Below are positions 10,870 to 19,701 of a DNA stretch of 64,000 bases, piece by piece. Each line of letters begins with the position of its first letter. The stretch's first letter is position 1. The notes below the pieces were generated by a model. The model worked only from the letters and a program-made list of their open reading frames with translations, did no database searches and was not told where the DNA came from. Made by a program: the position numbers and the translations under genes. The stretch is from Rhodosorus marinus (Eukaryota; Rhodophyta; Stylonematophyceae; Stylonematales; Stylonemataceae), in contig JAMWBK010000012.1 in assembly GCA_029953675.1 (NCBI GenBank), positions 124,001-188,000 on the forward strand, given 5' to 3'.

Positions 10870-11410
10870 GATGATTCCACTAGAATAGCCTCGGCCTCCA
10901 CACCGGCACGTTGTATCACAGATATGGCCAGCCTGCCTCGCGCTGAGGGTCGCTCCCACCAGTTCCAGACTTTCATTGTGGAAAGTTCTGGTCACGTGGA
11001 GAAGTCGGGTTTGGAGTGGTTGCAGAAATGTTTCACTGAGCATCCTGTTGAATACTTGGAACTTTTGCGGCGCTTGAGTTTCTCTCTGTGGCGATATTCG
11101 AGCAGCATGCTTGCCGAGGCGCGCCATCGGCGCCTGGGTTTGTTGCACGCTTCCCTACCTAGTTCTTAGTTCCTTCTAACGGTTTGCGTAGCGCTGTAGG
11201 CTATGTCCAGTCCAGTCCAGTCCAGTCCAATAAAGCCAGTATCACAGATCTCCTAGCATCGGACCTCGTTGCCAGTGCGCTCAGAATATGTGGATCTCGC
11301 TGTCACGTGCGCAGTGTCAAATACCTATCTCCCCTCTGCCGCCCTTTGCCTGGGGGCTGCAGCTGCTGTACTTCGCTGACTGAAAGGACGGCCGTATCCT
11401 GAGAGCATAA
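10870..11410 (+). mobile_element. Old family A-like endonuclease relic, split by a younger family A insertion
   Basis: The parts 10870-10923 and 11250-11410 read as a decayed restriction-like endonuclease region (RCITDLLASDLVAS, then LTER..VS). Copy 2 (23830-24055) has the same relic without the younger insert. Confidence 0.55.
10913..11249 (+). mobile_element. 5'-truncated family A insertion (315 bp), absent from copy 2
   Basis: The insert 10924-11238 encodes the family A C-terminus (MASLPRAEGRSHQFQ...) and 3' UTR. It ends in GTCCAGTCCAGTCCAATAAAGCCA. The direct repeat GTATCACAGAT flanks it at 10913-10923 and 11239-11249. Copy 2 is empty at about 23893-23900, with a small loss at the site. 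Confidence 0.85.
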
Positions 11411-11600
11411 GTAGACAAGCTAGAGAGCATTCTGATGAATTAACAATAGTTTGTTGGTTGGTTTTACTTGGCTTGGCTTTATTGGACTTTACTGGACTTT
11501 ACTGGACTGGCCACGTGGGGGGATTTCAAACTGGACTTTACTGGACTTTACTGGACTTTACTAGCATAGCCTGAAGCGCTACGCAAGGCGTGAAGATGAA

Positions 11601-14600
11601 CTAATAACTAGGGAGGGAAGTATGCAACCCCAGGCGCCGATGGCGCGCCTCGGAAAGCATGTGGCTGGAATATCGCCAAAGGGAGACACTTAAACGCCTC
11701 AAGAGCGCCAAATATTCAGTAGGATGCTCAGCAAAACATTTCCGCAACCACTCTAAACCCGACTTATCCACGTGACCAAAGCTTTCCACAATGAATGGCT
11801 GGAACCGGTGAGAGCGACCCTCAGCGCAAGGCAGACTGGCCATGCTCTCAGCATACCGTCGTTCCTTAACTCTTCGAAGGGCTGAAGCCGCGGCCCCCCG
11901 GCGGCGGGCGGCTGCGGTGAGGTGGGCGCTGGCCACGGGGCAGGTAATCGCAAGGTCCACATATGTTGAGCGTCTGGCAGCAGCGTCGGAGACGAGGAGA
12001 TCGGCTATACAACGGGGCGGTGCAGAGTCCGAGATGGATCTGGGCAGTTCCGACTCAACCTCAACCGTATCCCCTATCCGAGTCAAAGATTCGCTGAGGA
12101 TGTACTTGAGGCGAGTGTGACGCCTCGTACGGAGACCTCGCAACAGTCCGCAGGAACCCAGGAAGTGGTAGCCACAAGCGTCAATCCGGCTCTCACATCC
12201 CTGACAGAAAGACGGCCGATTAGAGTGCCACGGAGCCTGTGGCAAACCGAGATAGATCCGTGCGGCAGAACGGAAATGGAAAGCATCGAGACGATGACTC
12301 AATGACGACGGTAGAGTGGTTAACCACAAGTGCGAGAGGTGGCCTCCCATGCCGCGGAGACGAGCGGCAGTGGTAGGCGGCGTGAGAGGAGAATTGAGCA
12401 TGACTGTGTGAGCGGCACTGTGTTGGCCCCAGGTGAGGCTATGTTGAATCACATCAGTGCGGGAGCTCCACAATCGGCTCAAACCCGGGTAGTCTGCAAC
12501 AGGGGACCCGGGGCTAGCCTCTCCGTCATCGGCAAGAACTCGGTCGAGGGGAGAATCCTCAATCGCTTCAGCTCGTCCCCATAACAGCTCCCTCCAGGAA
12601 CGAAAGCGGGACCGATTTGCGTCCGGCACGGCGTTGCACCTCCTGAACGCGTGTTGAAGACCATCATAAATTGTCAAAAGCGGGGGCGGCAGGGTCACTG
12701 GATCCTCGTTGGTCAAAGCTCGAGCCAAGAGGCAGGCACTTCGCATCTGGAAGGTCACCAACGTTCGCAGCGCGGTAGCCCAGGAGGCAACCGCCGCTGG
12801 CGAGCATACCAGCCCACGGTCTGCGACGCCGAATCCCCCTAATCGCAACGGTAGAGCGATCTGTGCACGGATAAAGTCCCTGTCGGGAGCAGCTTCAAGA
12901 TCGAGGGGCTCATCCAAGAGCGTTCCCCAGTGTTGCAGGGTCATTTCGTCGGCTTTAGCCGCGATCCACGAGCCCCAAGCTGGAGGCAGGCTGCGCAACC
13001 AGTAGTTGAGTCTGGGACCGGCACAAAAGCGGGAAAGCAAGCAGGCCGATTGCAGCATGCTGTCAGGTAGGTGCTCAATGGCGTCGGTGAGTTGCTTGTG
13101 CCGTGCCAAAACTCGCTCGCAGGATGCTTGGACAAAGTTGTCAGTCCCCAATCCGACGCCGTGGTGTTCGAACCCTTCACGTTCGCTGATTAGTCGCAGA
13201 GTGGGTGGCAGAGAGTTCAGCGACACGTCCCTCGGGGGGGAGAAAGCGACATTTTTCTGTTTCCACAGTCAAACCGAGGCGACGTGCAATCGCTTCGATC
13301 GCGGTCAGTCCCCTAGCCAGGGTGTCAGGGGTGCCCAGCAATGTTTCGTCATCGTGGTACGCGCAGATTCGAAGATCCGAGACCTCAGTCGAAAGACGTA
13401 AAAGCACGAGCTGTAGGGCACAGGCATGAAGAAGAGGTCCGCAAGGGTCGCCTTGTTGGACGCCAGTATGTGCTTGAAAAACAGTGCCCTCCGGTGTCAA
13501 GTAGGGGAGGCTCTCCCCTCCGTAAATACCCGATAGAAACGGCCACGCCTCCGGAAACACACGTCGGAGCACCTCTAGCGCATGCGTCCGCGACACGCTG
13601 TTGAATGCGTTCCGGAAATCAACCACCAAGACTCCCCACTCCGGCCTACTGGCACGTTCTAGCTCGATCCCATGGGTGATCAGTTCACAACCCCCAGAGA
13701 ATCCCACCCCTACTTGCAAGGGCGCCATAAAAGCTGTGACGCGTTGGCGAAGGCGCTGGCATAGCCACCTCCCGGCTAACTTCCGTAGGCTCTCCACCAT
13801 CCCGATCGGCCGGAGACGCGGGTGGGCCGGCTGGTGGTCAGGTTTCGTGAGCAAGCAAAGCTGTGCCTGCCGGAGATGTTCCCATGGCGCAGACGCACCC
13901 GATACGCCCTGGAACAACTTGTTAAGGATCCTCAGAAGCGCGCTCTTGCCAGGCTGGCTCAGGGCCTGCAATAGCTCTGTTCTTAGTCCGGAGGGTCCGG
14001 GACAGCGTCCCCGACGCGAGGTACGAAGCAAATCCTCCAGGTCAGACTCACTGAGCGTCAGATCGATGCGAAACCTGGCCAACTCCGGACGGTCCAAGAA
14101 TACCTCGAATTCAGGGGACAAATCCACGTCGGACTCAGGGAACAAAGACGACACCGTCTGGGCGAGACTATCATCGTAGGGGAGGACAGGCGCCTGGCCC
14201 TCCAAAACCCGCGCCGCTCGACTTAAATCGCCCACTGCTACCAATTTCTGTACTCGAGCCGGCACGGGCGACACTGTGCCATGCCGAGTCCGACGGGCGG
14301 ATGGTGCTGACGACGCCAAATAGCTGCGCTGTAGTACTTCGAAGTCTCCCTTCAAGAACAGGGCCAGTCGGTCTCGTACTCGCCATCTGCGCTCCGATGT
14401 GTGAATGGGGGCCAGAATCAGGCGCGGCATGACCCCCAGAAAAACCCAAATGACTGTGTCCCGAATGTTGCGAGCCAGGCTCGTGAAGATGAAATCGAGA
14501 ATGGTTCCAGCTACTAGAAGGTCTCCACGAGGGAGGACGACTGGGGGAATGCCCCCACGGAGGGGAAGCGAGCCTCCTTCCAAAGAAATCCACCGCCGGA

Positions 14601-14673
14601 GCCAACTCCGAAAACGCGTACGCCAAATGCCCCAGTCTCCGCCCTCCTTCAGGACATAAGACTGTAGATCCAT
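11601..14673 (-). pseudogene. A4 ORF2: reverse transcriptase with C-terminal zinc knuckle and restriction-like endonuclease
   Basis: The start ATG is at 14673, 1 base after a hairpin. The first frame (498 aa) holds the N-terminal region and the RT fingers and palm: RPIGMVESLRKL at about 289, motif A VDFRNAFN with Asp352, motif B TGVQQGDP at 403-410, and motif C AYHDD at 438-442. A base-count change in the C run at 13238-13244 shifts the frame. The second frame (13226-11601, 541 aa) holds thumb and linker, the knuckle C341-x2-C344-x9-H354-x4-C359, and the endonuclease with Asp409 (CIADLL) and Asp424 (YVDLAITCP) followed by an Arg/Lys-rich helix. A6 reads through the same site without a shift, so this is damage or an unusual recoding site. 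Motif C also has YHDDE where other copies have YHDDV. Confidence 0.85.
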
Positions 14674-14674
14674 A

Positions 14675-14692
14675 GGCTGCGACCTCGCAGCC
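14675..14692 (-). promoter_or_regulatory. Hairpin directly upstream of the family A ORF2 start (A4)
   Basis: GGCTGCG-AGGT-CGCAGCC forms a 7-bp stem with a 4-base loop and ends one base before the ATG. The stem is identical at 29538-29555, 43032-43049 and 51853-51870. The last has loop ATGT, so the stem is kept while the loop differs. Confidence 0.6.
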
Positions 14693-14723
14693 GTGCCTGG
14701 AGCGCTAATCGTGCTTCTCCCCC

Positions 14724-16116
14724 TTAGACCCGGGGGGAGTCGGTCCTCGCTCTCTTACCTCCTATCCGCACCAAAGTCGTGAGCCGCCCACTCCGCGAGG
14801 CTCGCGGAACGGATCCCGCGGGCTTCAGCAAAGTAACCTGGGCGTCCTCCACCGCCATGCCCTCAGTCTGCTCCCCTTCCTCACCACTCTCGCTGGAAGT
14901 AGTGCTGGAAGCAGAGCCCTCCAAAATACCCACCCGCTGCAGCTCTGTCTTGTAGCGCGAAGTCAGCACAAGTCGCCTCTCCAGATCGAAGAAACTGGAA
15001 ACCGCCATGCGCAGGTGACGAGGGCCCGACCGGAACCGCTCCAACAAGATCCTCTCAAGGCGCTGAATCCGTAGCCAATGGATCGCCGCCGCCTTCACGC
15101 TGCTCTCATGCTCAGAGAGCCCTGCCGTTTCTCCCGGAGACAGGAAATTGCCCGAGAAACGGTCAAAATCGAAGTGCAAAACCACCTGCGGGTTGCAGCG
15201 CAGCCACCGGGCGCTCTCAGGCCACTGCTCGGTAGGCTTCGCCAGCAAGGCCTCCAGGTACTTGGCGGCGGTTGCGGAGACCAAAAACAGCACATCGCGG
15301 CCTTCATAGTTTGCGAAGAAGAAATCACCCCGGCTGCACCCTAACGATTCCGCAAAAGTGTCCCGGAAGTCTCGCATAGACGGAACCTGTCCTCGTGTAG
15401 TCTGGGGCCGGACATTTCGCACCCACAGAAATTGGAGAGTGGTCTCCACAGGTCCATCCTGAGGCTCGCGAGATGGTATGAAACGGAGCATAGCCGCCGT
15501 ACGTGTGGCAGTGGTGCCCTTCCGCAAGACTGATGCGTACGAAGCACCCCCCTTGCGGCCACCACGTGCCCCCGAAGTAGCCGGGAGCTGGTGACGACCT
15601 GAGGGCTGGTCCAAGAGAGGGAAGTCCACAGCTGCAGTCTCCTCCACACCGGTTGCCGCACAGTCACCACCACCATTGCCTCGAGTCCCCGAGCGCTGAA
15701 GCGCGTTTTGGCCCGGCCTGCCGCTCCCCAACCGTCGTACTGTCCCGCGCAGAAGCAACAGCCCTCGCCTGTCCCGGGACAGGTTCATGTTGATTGACCT
15801 GATGTTGACTGCCTTCAGCCAATCCTGCCTCTCTGGGGCAATTCAAATTCTCGTCCGAATTTGAATTTGACCTGGCCAGCAATCCCGATTCCAGCCCACC
15901 TAGCTTCTTGGTGAGCTGAGGGAGCACTCCACGATCACTCGCAGCCGTGATCAGGCTGGTGACAGCGGAGATAAGTGCACGCGCCTGGGTGCCAGAAGCG
16001 CCTTCCAAGTCAACCTCGGAAGAAAACGTGCCGCAGCTGAGGCGAACACGGAGTCCCCCACCTGGCAGTGCCTCCTTGGGAGGAGGCTCCGTCGAGCGCG
16101 GAGATATCCCTACCAT
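14724..16116 (-). pseudogene. A4 ORF1, frameshifted
   Basis: The start MVGISP is at 16116, a start shared with family B (MVGLSP). The frame is broken near 15731 by one additional base relative to A8 (CCAACCGTCG for CCAACGTCG). It is broken again near 14733 by an additional G, which changes the last residues. The middle carries the conserved block FLWVRNVRPQT-TRGQVPSMRDFRDTFAESLG. The product is probably an RNA-binding partner of the element, by analogy with other ORF1 proteins, but I see no CCHC knuckle in it. Confidence 0.8.
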
Positions 16117-16391
16117 CCTGAGGGAATCCGCAAAGGAAACGTTGCACCACCAATATGGAACCGCACCGAGAGAATAATCGACCAAACCCAACCCAAATAG
16201 GAAAGGCCCCGCAACACACCCACCCGGAAGACAGAAGTGGTTGCAAATGCAAACAACGCCCCGCGGAAAATCGAGGGGAAGGCGTACCAGAGGAAGCGCT
16301 TCCCGTAAACGAACACGCTCGCGACCGAAAAAGAAACAAAACCCCAATCCTCGACAATAACTCCTCCCACGTACTATACTTGAGCGCATGC

Positions 16392-16525
16392 TTTACTGGA
16401 CTTTACTGGACTGGACTTTACTAGGCCTGAAGCGCTACGCAAGGCGTGAAGATGAACTAATAGCATGGCTCCTTAGTTCCTATTCACGGTTCGCGTAGCG
16501 CTGTAGGCTATGCTAATAAAGCCAG
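16392..16525. mobile_element. A5: two family A 3' ends joined back to back
   Basis: 16392-16465 is a minus-strand 3' end (TTTACTGGACTTTACTGGAC..., CCTGAAGCGCTACGCAAGG). 16468-16525 is a plus-strand 3' end (GTTCGCGTAGCGCTGTAGGC, TATGCTAATAAAGCCAG). The two 3' ends face outward. Confidence 0.7.
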
Positions 16526-16644
16526 TGTAACAACTCGATGCATCTAAATTTTAGATGCTTTTGGGGACTTTGGACTTTACAAGCCAGTGAAGCGCAGTGA
16601 AGCGCAGTACAGCGCAGTACAGCCCAATAAAGCCCAGTACAGCC
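16526..16644. repeat. Degenerate tail repeats
   Basis: Repeated units such as AAGCGCAGTGAAGCGCAGTA and CAGCCCAATAAAGCCC resemble the decayed family A tail. They lead into host unit copy 2. Confidence 0.5.
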
Positions 16645-16759
16645 CAGCAAAACCCAGATACGCACTGATTCGGGAAAAAAATGGTTGTTTTATAGAACAG
16701 CGGTGTTTATGCTTGTAATAAACAGTAAGTGAATCCTGCTCTGTTGTCGTTGGCTACGG

Positions 16760-16880
16760 GAATTGTTCCGCGAACGCCCTGACCGCCTGTCCCCGTTATT
16801 TGCCCGTTTTTAAGTGCTGTGGCGTATGAACACTTCTTTGATGTTGGAAGGTAATCTTCGCCGCGCTTAGTCTTTTTGTT
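16760..16880 (+). mobile_element. Old family B-like 3' fragment (copy 2)
   Basis: Counterpart of 3655-3785, with small indels and no frame. Confidence 0.55.
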
Positions 16881-17504
16881 CCACTTCGGGAATTGAGGTT
16901 CTGACTCGAACAAACACCTCGGTTTTGCCACCTCAAGAGGGGTTCTCAATCCATCACCAACATCACCAATTACGTGATTCGGGGTTGGAATTGAAGGTAC
17001 AAATTCGGGCGGGGGGGGGGGGCCGAATCTGCAAGAATTGTAGGGAACCCATCCAAGTTTCCTGCTGTGGCATATGAATGAATGTAAACTCCGCTTTGAT
17101 TAACCAAATTCAGTCAGATCCTGGATCTGAATGAACTCGATCTTCTCCGCGTAGTCTTTTTTCTTCTCCCCGGTGTTTGTCTTTCAGTCTCCGATTAAAC
17201 AAATCTGTTCATTCATTTCATTGTACAATCGAGATTTCTATATTTAGCAGAAGAGGCGCACGCGTTTCCATCAAGGAACTCAATTGCTTCTTTGTTTCAT
17301 GAACACCCAGATTTTATTTTCTTGTTCACGATACGGCTTGGAGACGGAGTACTAGTGGCGTATTGACGTACTGGTTACAGCTACTAACGTACTAGCTTGA
17401 ACAACTTCGTTCAAGAGCTACACGCCGGGCGGAAAGGGAACTAGGAGCTCGGGCCAAAAGCGTGCAGGTCCAGTCGGCGGTGGCGCGCCTCGGCGAGCAT
17501 GCTG

Positions 17505-17540
17505 CTAATAAAGCCAAAGTCCAGTTCAGTCCAGATTATT
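17505..17540 (+). mobile_element. Short family A tail insertion in copy 2
   Basis: Copy 2 has an additional run (AAAGCCAAAGTCCAGTTCAG, TCCAG) where copy 1 (near 4640) has none. It consists of tail-type units. The exact duplication at its edges is unclear because both sides have diverged. Confidence 0.5.
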
Positions 17541-17754
17541 AGCCAGGGAGCGATGTGTACTAGGTGCTTTGTGGTCCTTTGTGGAGGTTCGAGAGAGATT
17601 CAGATATTCAGACCGCTCCTGTCTGATTAGCTGACGATTGGACTCCCTGGGGGGGGGGGGTGGCACATAACTGCTAATAAAGGCAGATTTGATTGTATAA
17701 ATGATTGTGCTTGTTTGGAGACCATTAAAAGAAGAACTGAGGGGAAAACAAGAC

Positions 17755-17905
17755 TACCGAAGGCGATATTCCAGCAGCATGCAGCATGCTCGCTGAGGCG
17801 CCCGCCACCGCCTCCTGGGCTTGTACGCTTTTCCCCCTAGTTCCTAGTTCCATTTTACGCCCTGCAGCGGCTTATGCTAGTAAAGTCCAGTAAAACCACC
17901 GTAGA
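17755..17905 (+). mobile_element. Old family A-like 3' fragment (copy 2)
   Basis: Counterpart of 4855-4985. The tail reads GCTAGTAAAGTCCAGTAAAACC, one decamer longer than copy 1, and GCATGCAGCATGC shows a local 6-base duplication. Confidence 0.6.
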
Positions 17906-18061
17906 AGGCGGGAGTGTAGAGTGACCGATTTACATGTTCAGTAGTTCACGCTTGTTTCTGACCAGACAGTCCTTCTTTTGCTGCAATCCAAAATTGGGTT
18001 TTCTTCCCTCCGCTTTTAACAATAAACTGCGGGCGAGCGCCGTATATTTGCCGCTGCCAGT

Positions 18062-18319
18062 ATGAGACGTCGCAAAGATTTGAAATATGCGGGGGCCTTG
18101 TCTTCCCCAGGCATTCGTGCTTCGGCTCTAGCTCATCACCTGGTACCTCTGGTCATTGAGTGTTTTGGGTCTATGGATTCCGGTGCTTCTCGTTGGCTTC
18201 GGGAAGTGTTCCACGAACGCCCTGAATGTCTGTCGTGGTTGTTTACCAGTTTAAGTTTCTTACTGTGGCGTATGAACGCTGCTTTGATATTGGAGGCGCG
18301 CGATCTTCGCCGCTTTTAG
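18062..18319 (+). pseudogene. Old family B-like ORF2 C-terminus (85 codons), still open
   Basis: It reads MRRRKDLKYAGALSSPGIR...LAHHLVPLVIECFGSMDSG...LLWRMNAALILEARDLRRF-stop. It is clearly homologous to the B5 C-terminus but diverged. It is only the post-endonuclease tail of ORF2, so it cannot act alone. Confidence 0.7.
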
Positions 18320-18364
18320 TCTTTTTTCTCCCTCGGGATTTTTTTCTTTCGGCCTCCGATTAAA

Positions 18365-18391
18365 TAATAAACGACGAATGGTATAATAAGC
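18365..18391 (-). mobile_element. 11-bp micro-insertion of a family B terminus
   Basis: TAATAAAC-GACGAATGGTA-TAATAAGC is seen here; copy 1 (5461-5468) has a single TAATAAAC. The insert is a one-base-deleted version of the family B end. One mismatch separates the two duplicates. Confidence 0.65.
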
Positions 18392-18659
18392 AATGCGTTA
18401 TTTTCGGATTTATATATGCTGATCCTGGGCCCTACTCCAATGAAAGAGGAAACCCGGTCGCGCCGCTACTATAGGTGGCGGGCGAGGGGGGGGGAAGGGG
18501 CGGACGCCACGTTAACACGTTACCCATCCGCGCCGCACAACGCTAAGAAAGGAAGACGTTCATTCAGAGACTGAAAAAAAAGAAGCCGAGGGGAATAAAA
18601 TAGGATTGGTGAAAAAGCACGCGTCTCCAAAATCATCAAGAGCCACGTTTGTTTGCTTT

Positions 18660-18683
18660 GGTCGACACCATTCGTTCGGTCGA
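18660..18683 (+). mobile_element. 12-bp micro-insertion of the family B terminus
   Basis: GGTCGA-CACCATTCGTTC-GGTCGA is seen here; copy 1 (5733-5738) has one GGTCGA. The last ten bases of the insert equal the family B 3' end. Confidence 0.8.
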
Positions 18684-18724
18684 GAATCGTGAAAGACTAA
18701 AAACAAATATGTTGTCAAGATTGT

Positions 18725-19008
18725 TTATTTGGAGACCAGAAAACCCCCCGAGGGGCTAAAAACTACCGGAGGCGAAAATCACGCACCTCCAACATCAAAG
18801 AAACGTCTATACCGCACTCTCCCAGGAGAACTTCAAACGGGTTAACAACAAGGAGAACCGGTCGGGGCGCTCATGGAACATCTCGCGACTCCAAAGGGAA
18901 CGAACGGAATCCAGGAACCCAGGAATCGTGAACACTCAAAGTTCAAATGTACAAGTTGAAACCTGAGCGCGAATTCCCGTGAGTAGATAGCCCCCCACCG
19001 TATTTCAC
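18725..19008 (-). mobile_element. Old family B-like 3' fragment (copy 2)
   Basis: Counterpart of 5770-6060: GGAGACCAGAAAACCCCCCGAGG on the left, then CCTCCAACATCAAAG and GGGTTAACAACAAGG. Confidence 0.5.
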
Positions 19009-19044
19009 AGCTTTGTGACGAACGAATGGTTTAAGCTTTGTGAC
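19009..19044 (-). mobile_element. 14-bp micro-insertion of the family B terminus
   Basis: AGCTTTGTGAC-GAACGAATGGTTTA-AGCTTTGTGAC is seen here; copy 1 has one AGCTTTGTGAC at 6064-6074. The 11-bp duplication is perfect. Confidence 0.9.
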
Positions 19045-19051
19045 AGCGCAT

Positions 19052-19079
19052 GGTGTGGACTGGACTTTACTAGCGGTGT
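19052..19079 (-). mobile_element. 18-bp micro-insertion of the family A terminus
   Basis: GGTGT-GGACTGGACTTTACTAGC-GGTGT is seen here; copy 1 has a single GGTGT at 6082-6086. Reverse-complemented, the insert is GCTAGTAAAGTCCAGTCC, the family A 3' end. Confidence 0.85.
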
Positions 19080-19515
19080 AGCAGCAGCCTCACGCTCCCT
19101 CGCCAACCGAGTGCCAAGACTAGTGTCAGTTAATCTGGGGTTCATGGTGTAAATGTAGTTCCATAGATGCTGCCGTAAACGCATCTCGCTGACAATGCTT
19201 TACGGTATGAGTTTTTGATGTTTCGCTAAGACGGAAACAACAATGCCCGAGGAGACGAAAAAGGACTGCTGCAGAGGAAAATCGGGCCCCTGAAACATCA
19301 AAGCCACGTTTGTCCGCTTTGTCTGAGAATCCTGAAAGACTCTTAACGAGGTACCGAGTTCAGAATAGTGTCAGCTAACGACCGTACTGGCCAAAAAAGT
19401 TCCATAAGCGCACCTCGTACTGGTGATCTTTTACGGTCTGAGTTTTTGCGCTGCTGACAAAGTAGATTGGCAAGGACTGTGCCTCGAGGCTTGGGAGCAT
19501 GGTGTGTGGTGATTG

Positions 19516-19523
19516 TATAAATA
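19516..19523 (+). promoter_or_regulatory. TATA-like box of the cysteine-rich gene, copy 2
   Basis: TATAAATA lies 179 bases upstream of the ATG at 19702, as in copy 1. Confidence 0.4.
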
Positions 19524-19701
19524 TCGGTTTTATCTTTTCGTATCTGACGTTGACGAAACTTCTCTGGAGAAATCTTCAACGAATTTTTGAGGGTTGCGTC
19601 TGTTTTTGGTTTTAGATGCGTGAGACTGGTCTGGAACGACTTTTTTTTTATTGAGGCGTGCTTGTTTCTGGCAGAGGAGCCGTTTGTGAAGTTCCACGAA
19701 C

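Larger units (their letters stand above)
3545..11475 (+). repeat. Host unit, copy 1 of a segmental duplication (pairs with 16645-24125)
   Basis: From AAACCCAGATACG (3548) to the run before A4 this region aligns base by base with 16645-24125, at an offset of about 12,975 over the gene. The unit is a block of old retrotransposon 3' fragments, then the cysteine-rich gene, then another small block of fragments. Insertions present in one copy and absent in the other give empty sites, which prove target-site duplications. Family A elements lie at both borders of both units. Confidence 0.9.
11478..16366 (-). mobile_element. A4: full-length family A retrotransposon
   Basis: The 5' end is near 16366 and the 3' tail at 11478-11565, made of TGGACTTTAC units interrupted by CCACGTGGGGGGATTTC. 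The order is leader (about 250 bases), ORF1, a short gap with a hairpin, ORF2, 3' UTR, tail. It is very close in sequence to A8 (39875-44713), so both are recent. It lies between the two host units. I cannot define its target-site duplication because both borders are tail-like repeats. Confidence 0.9.
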
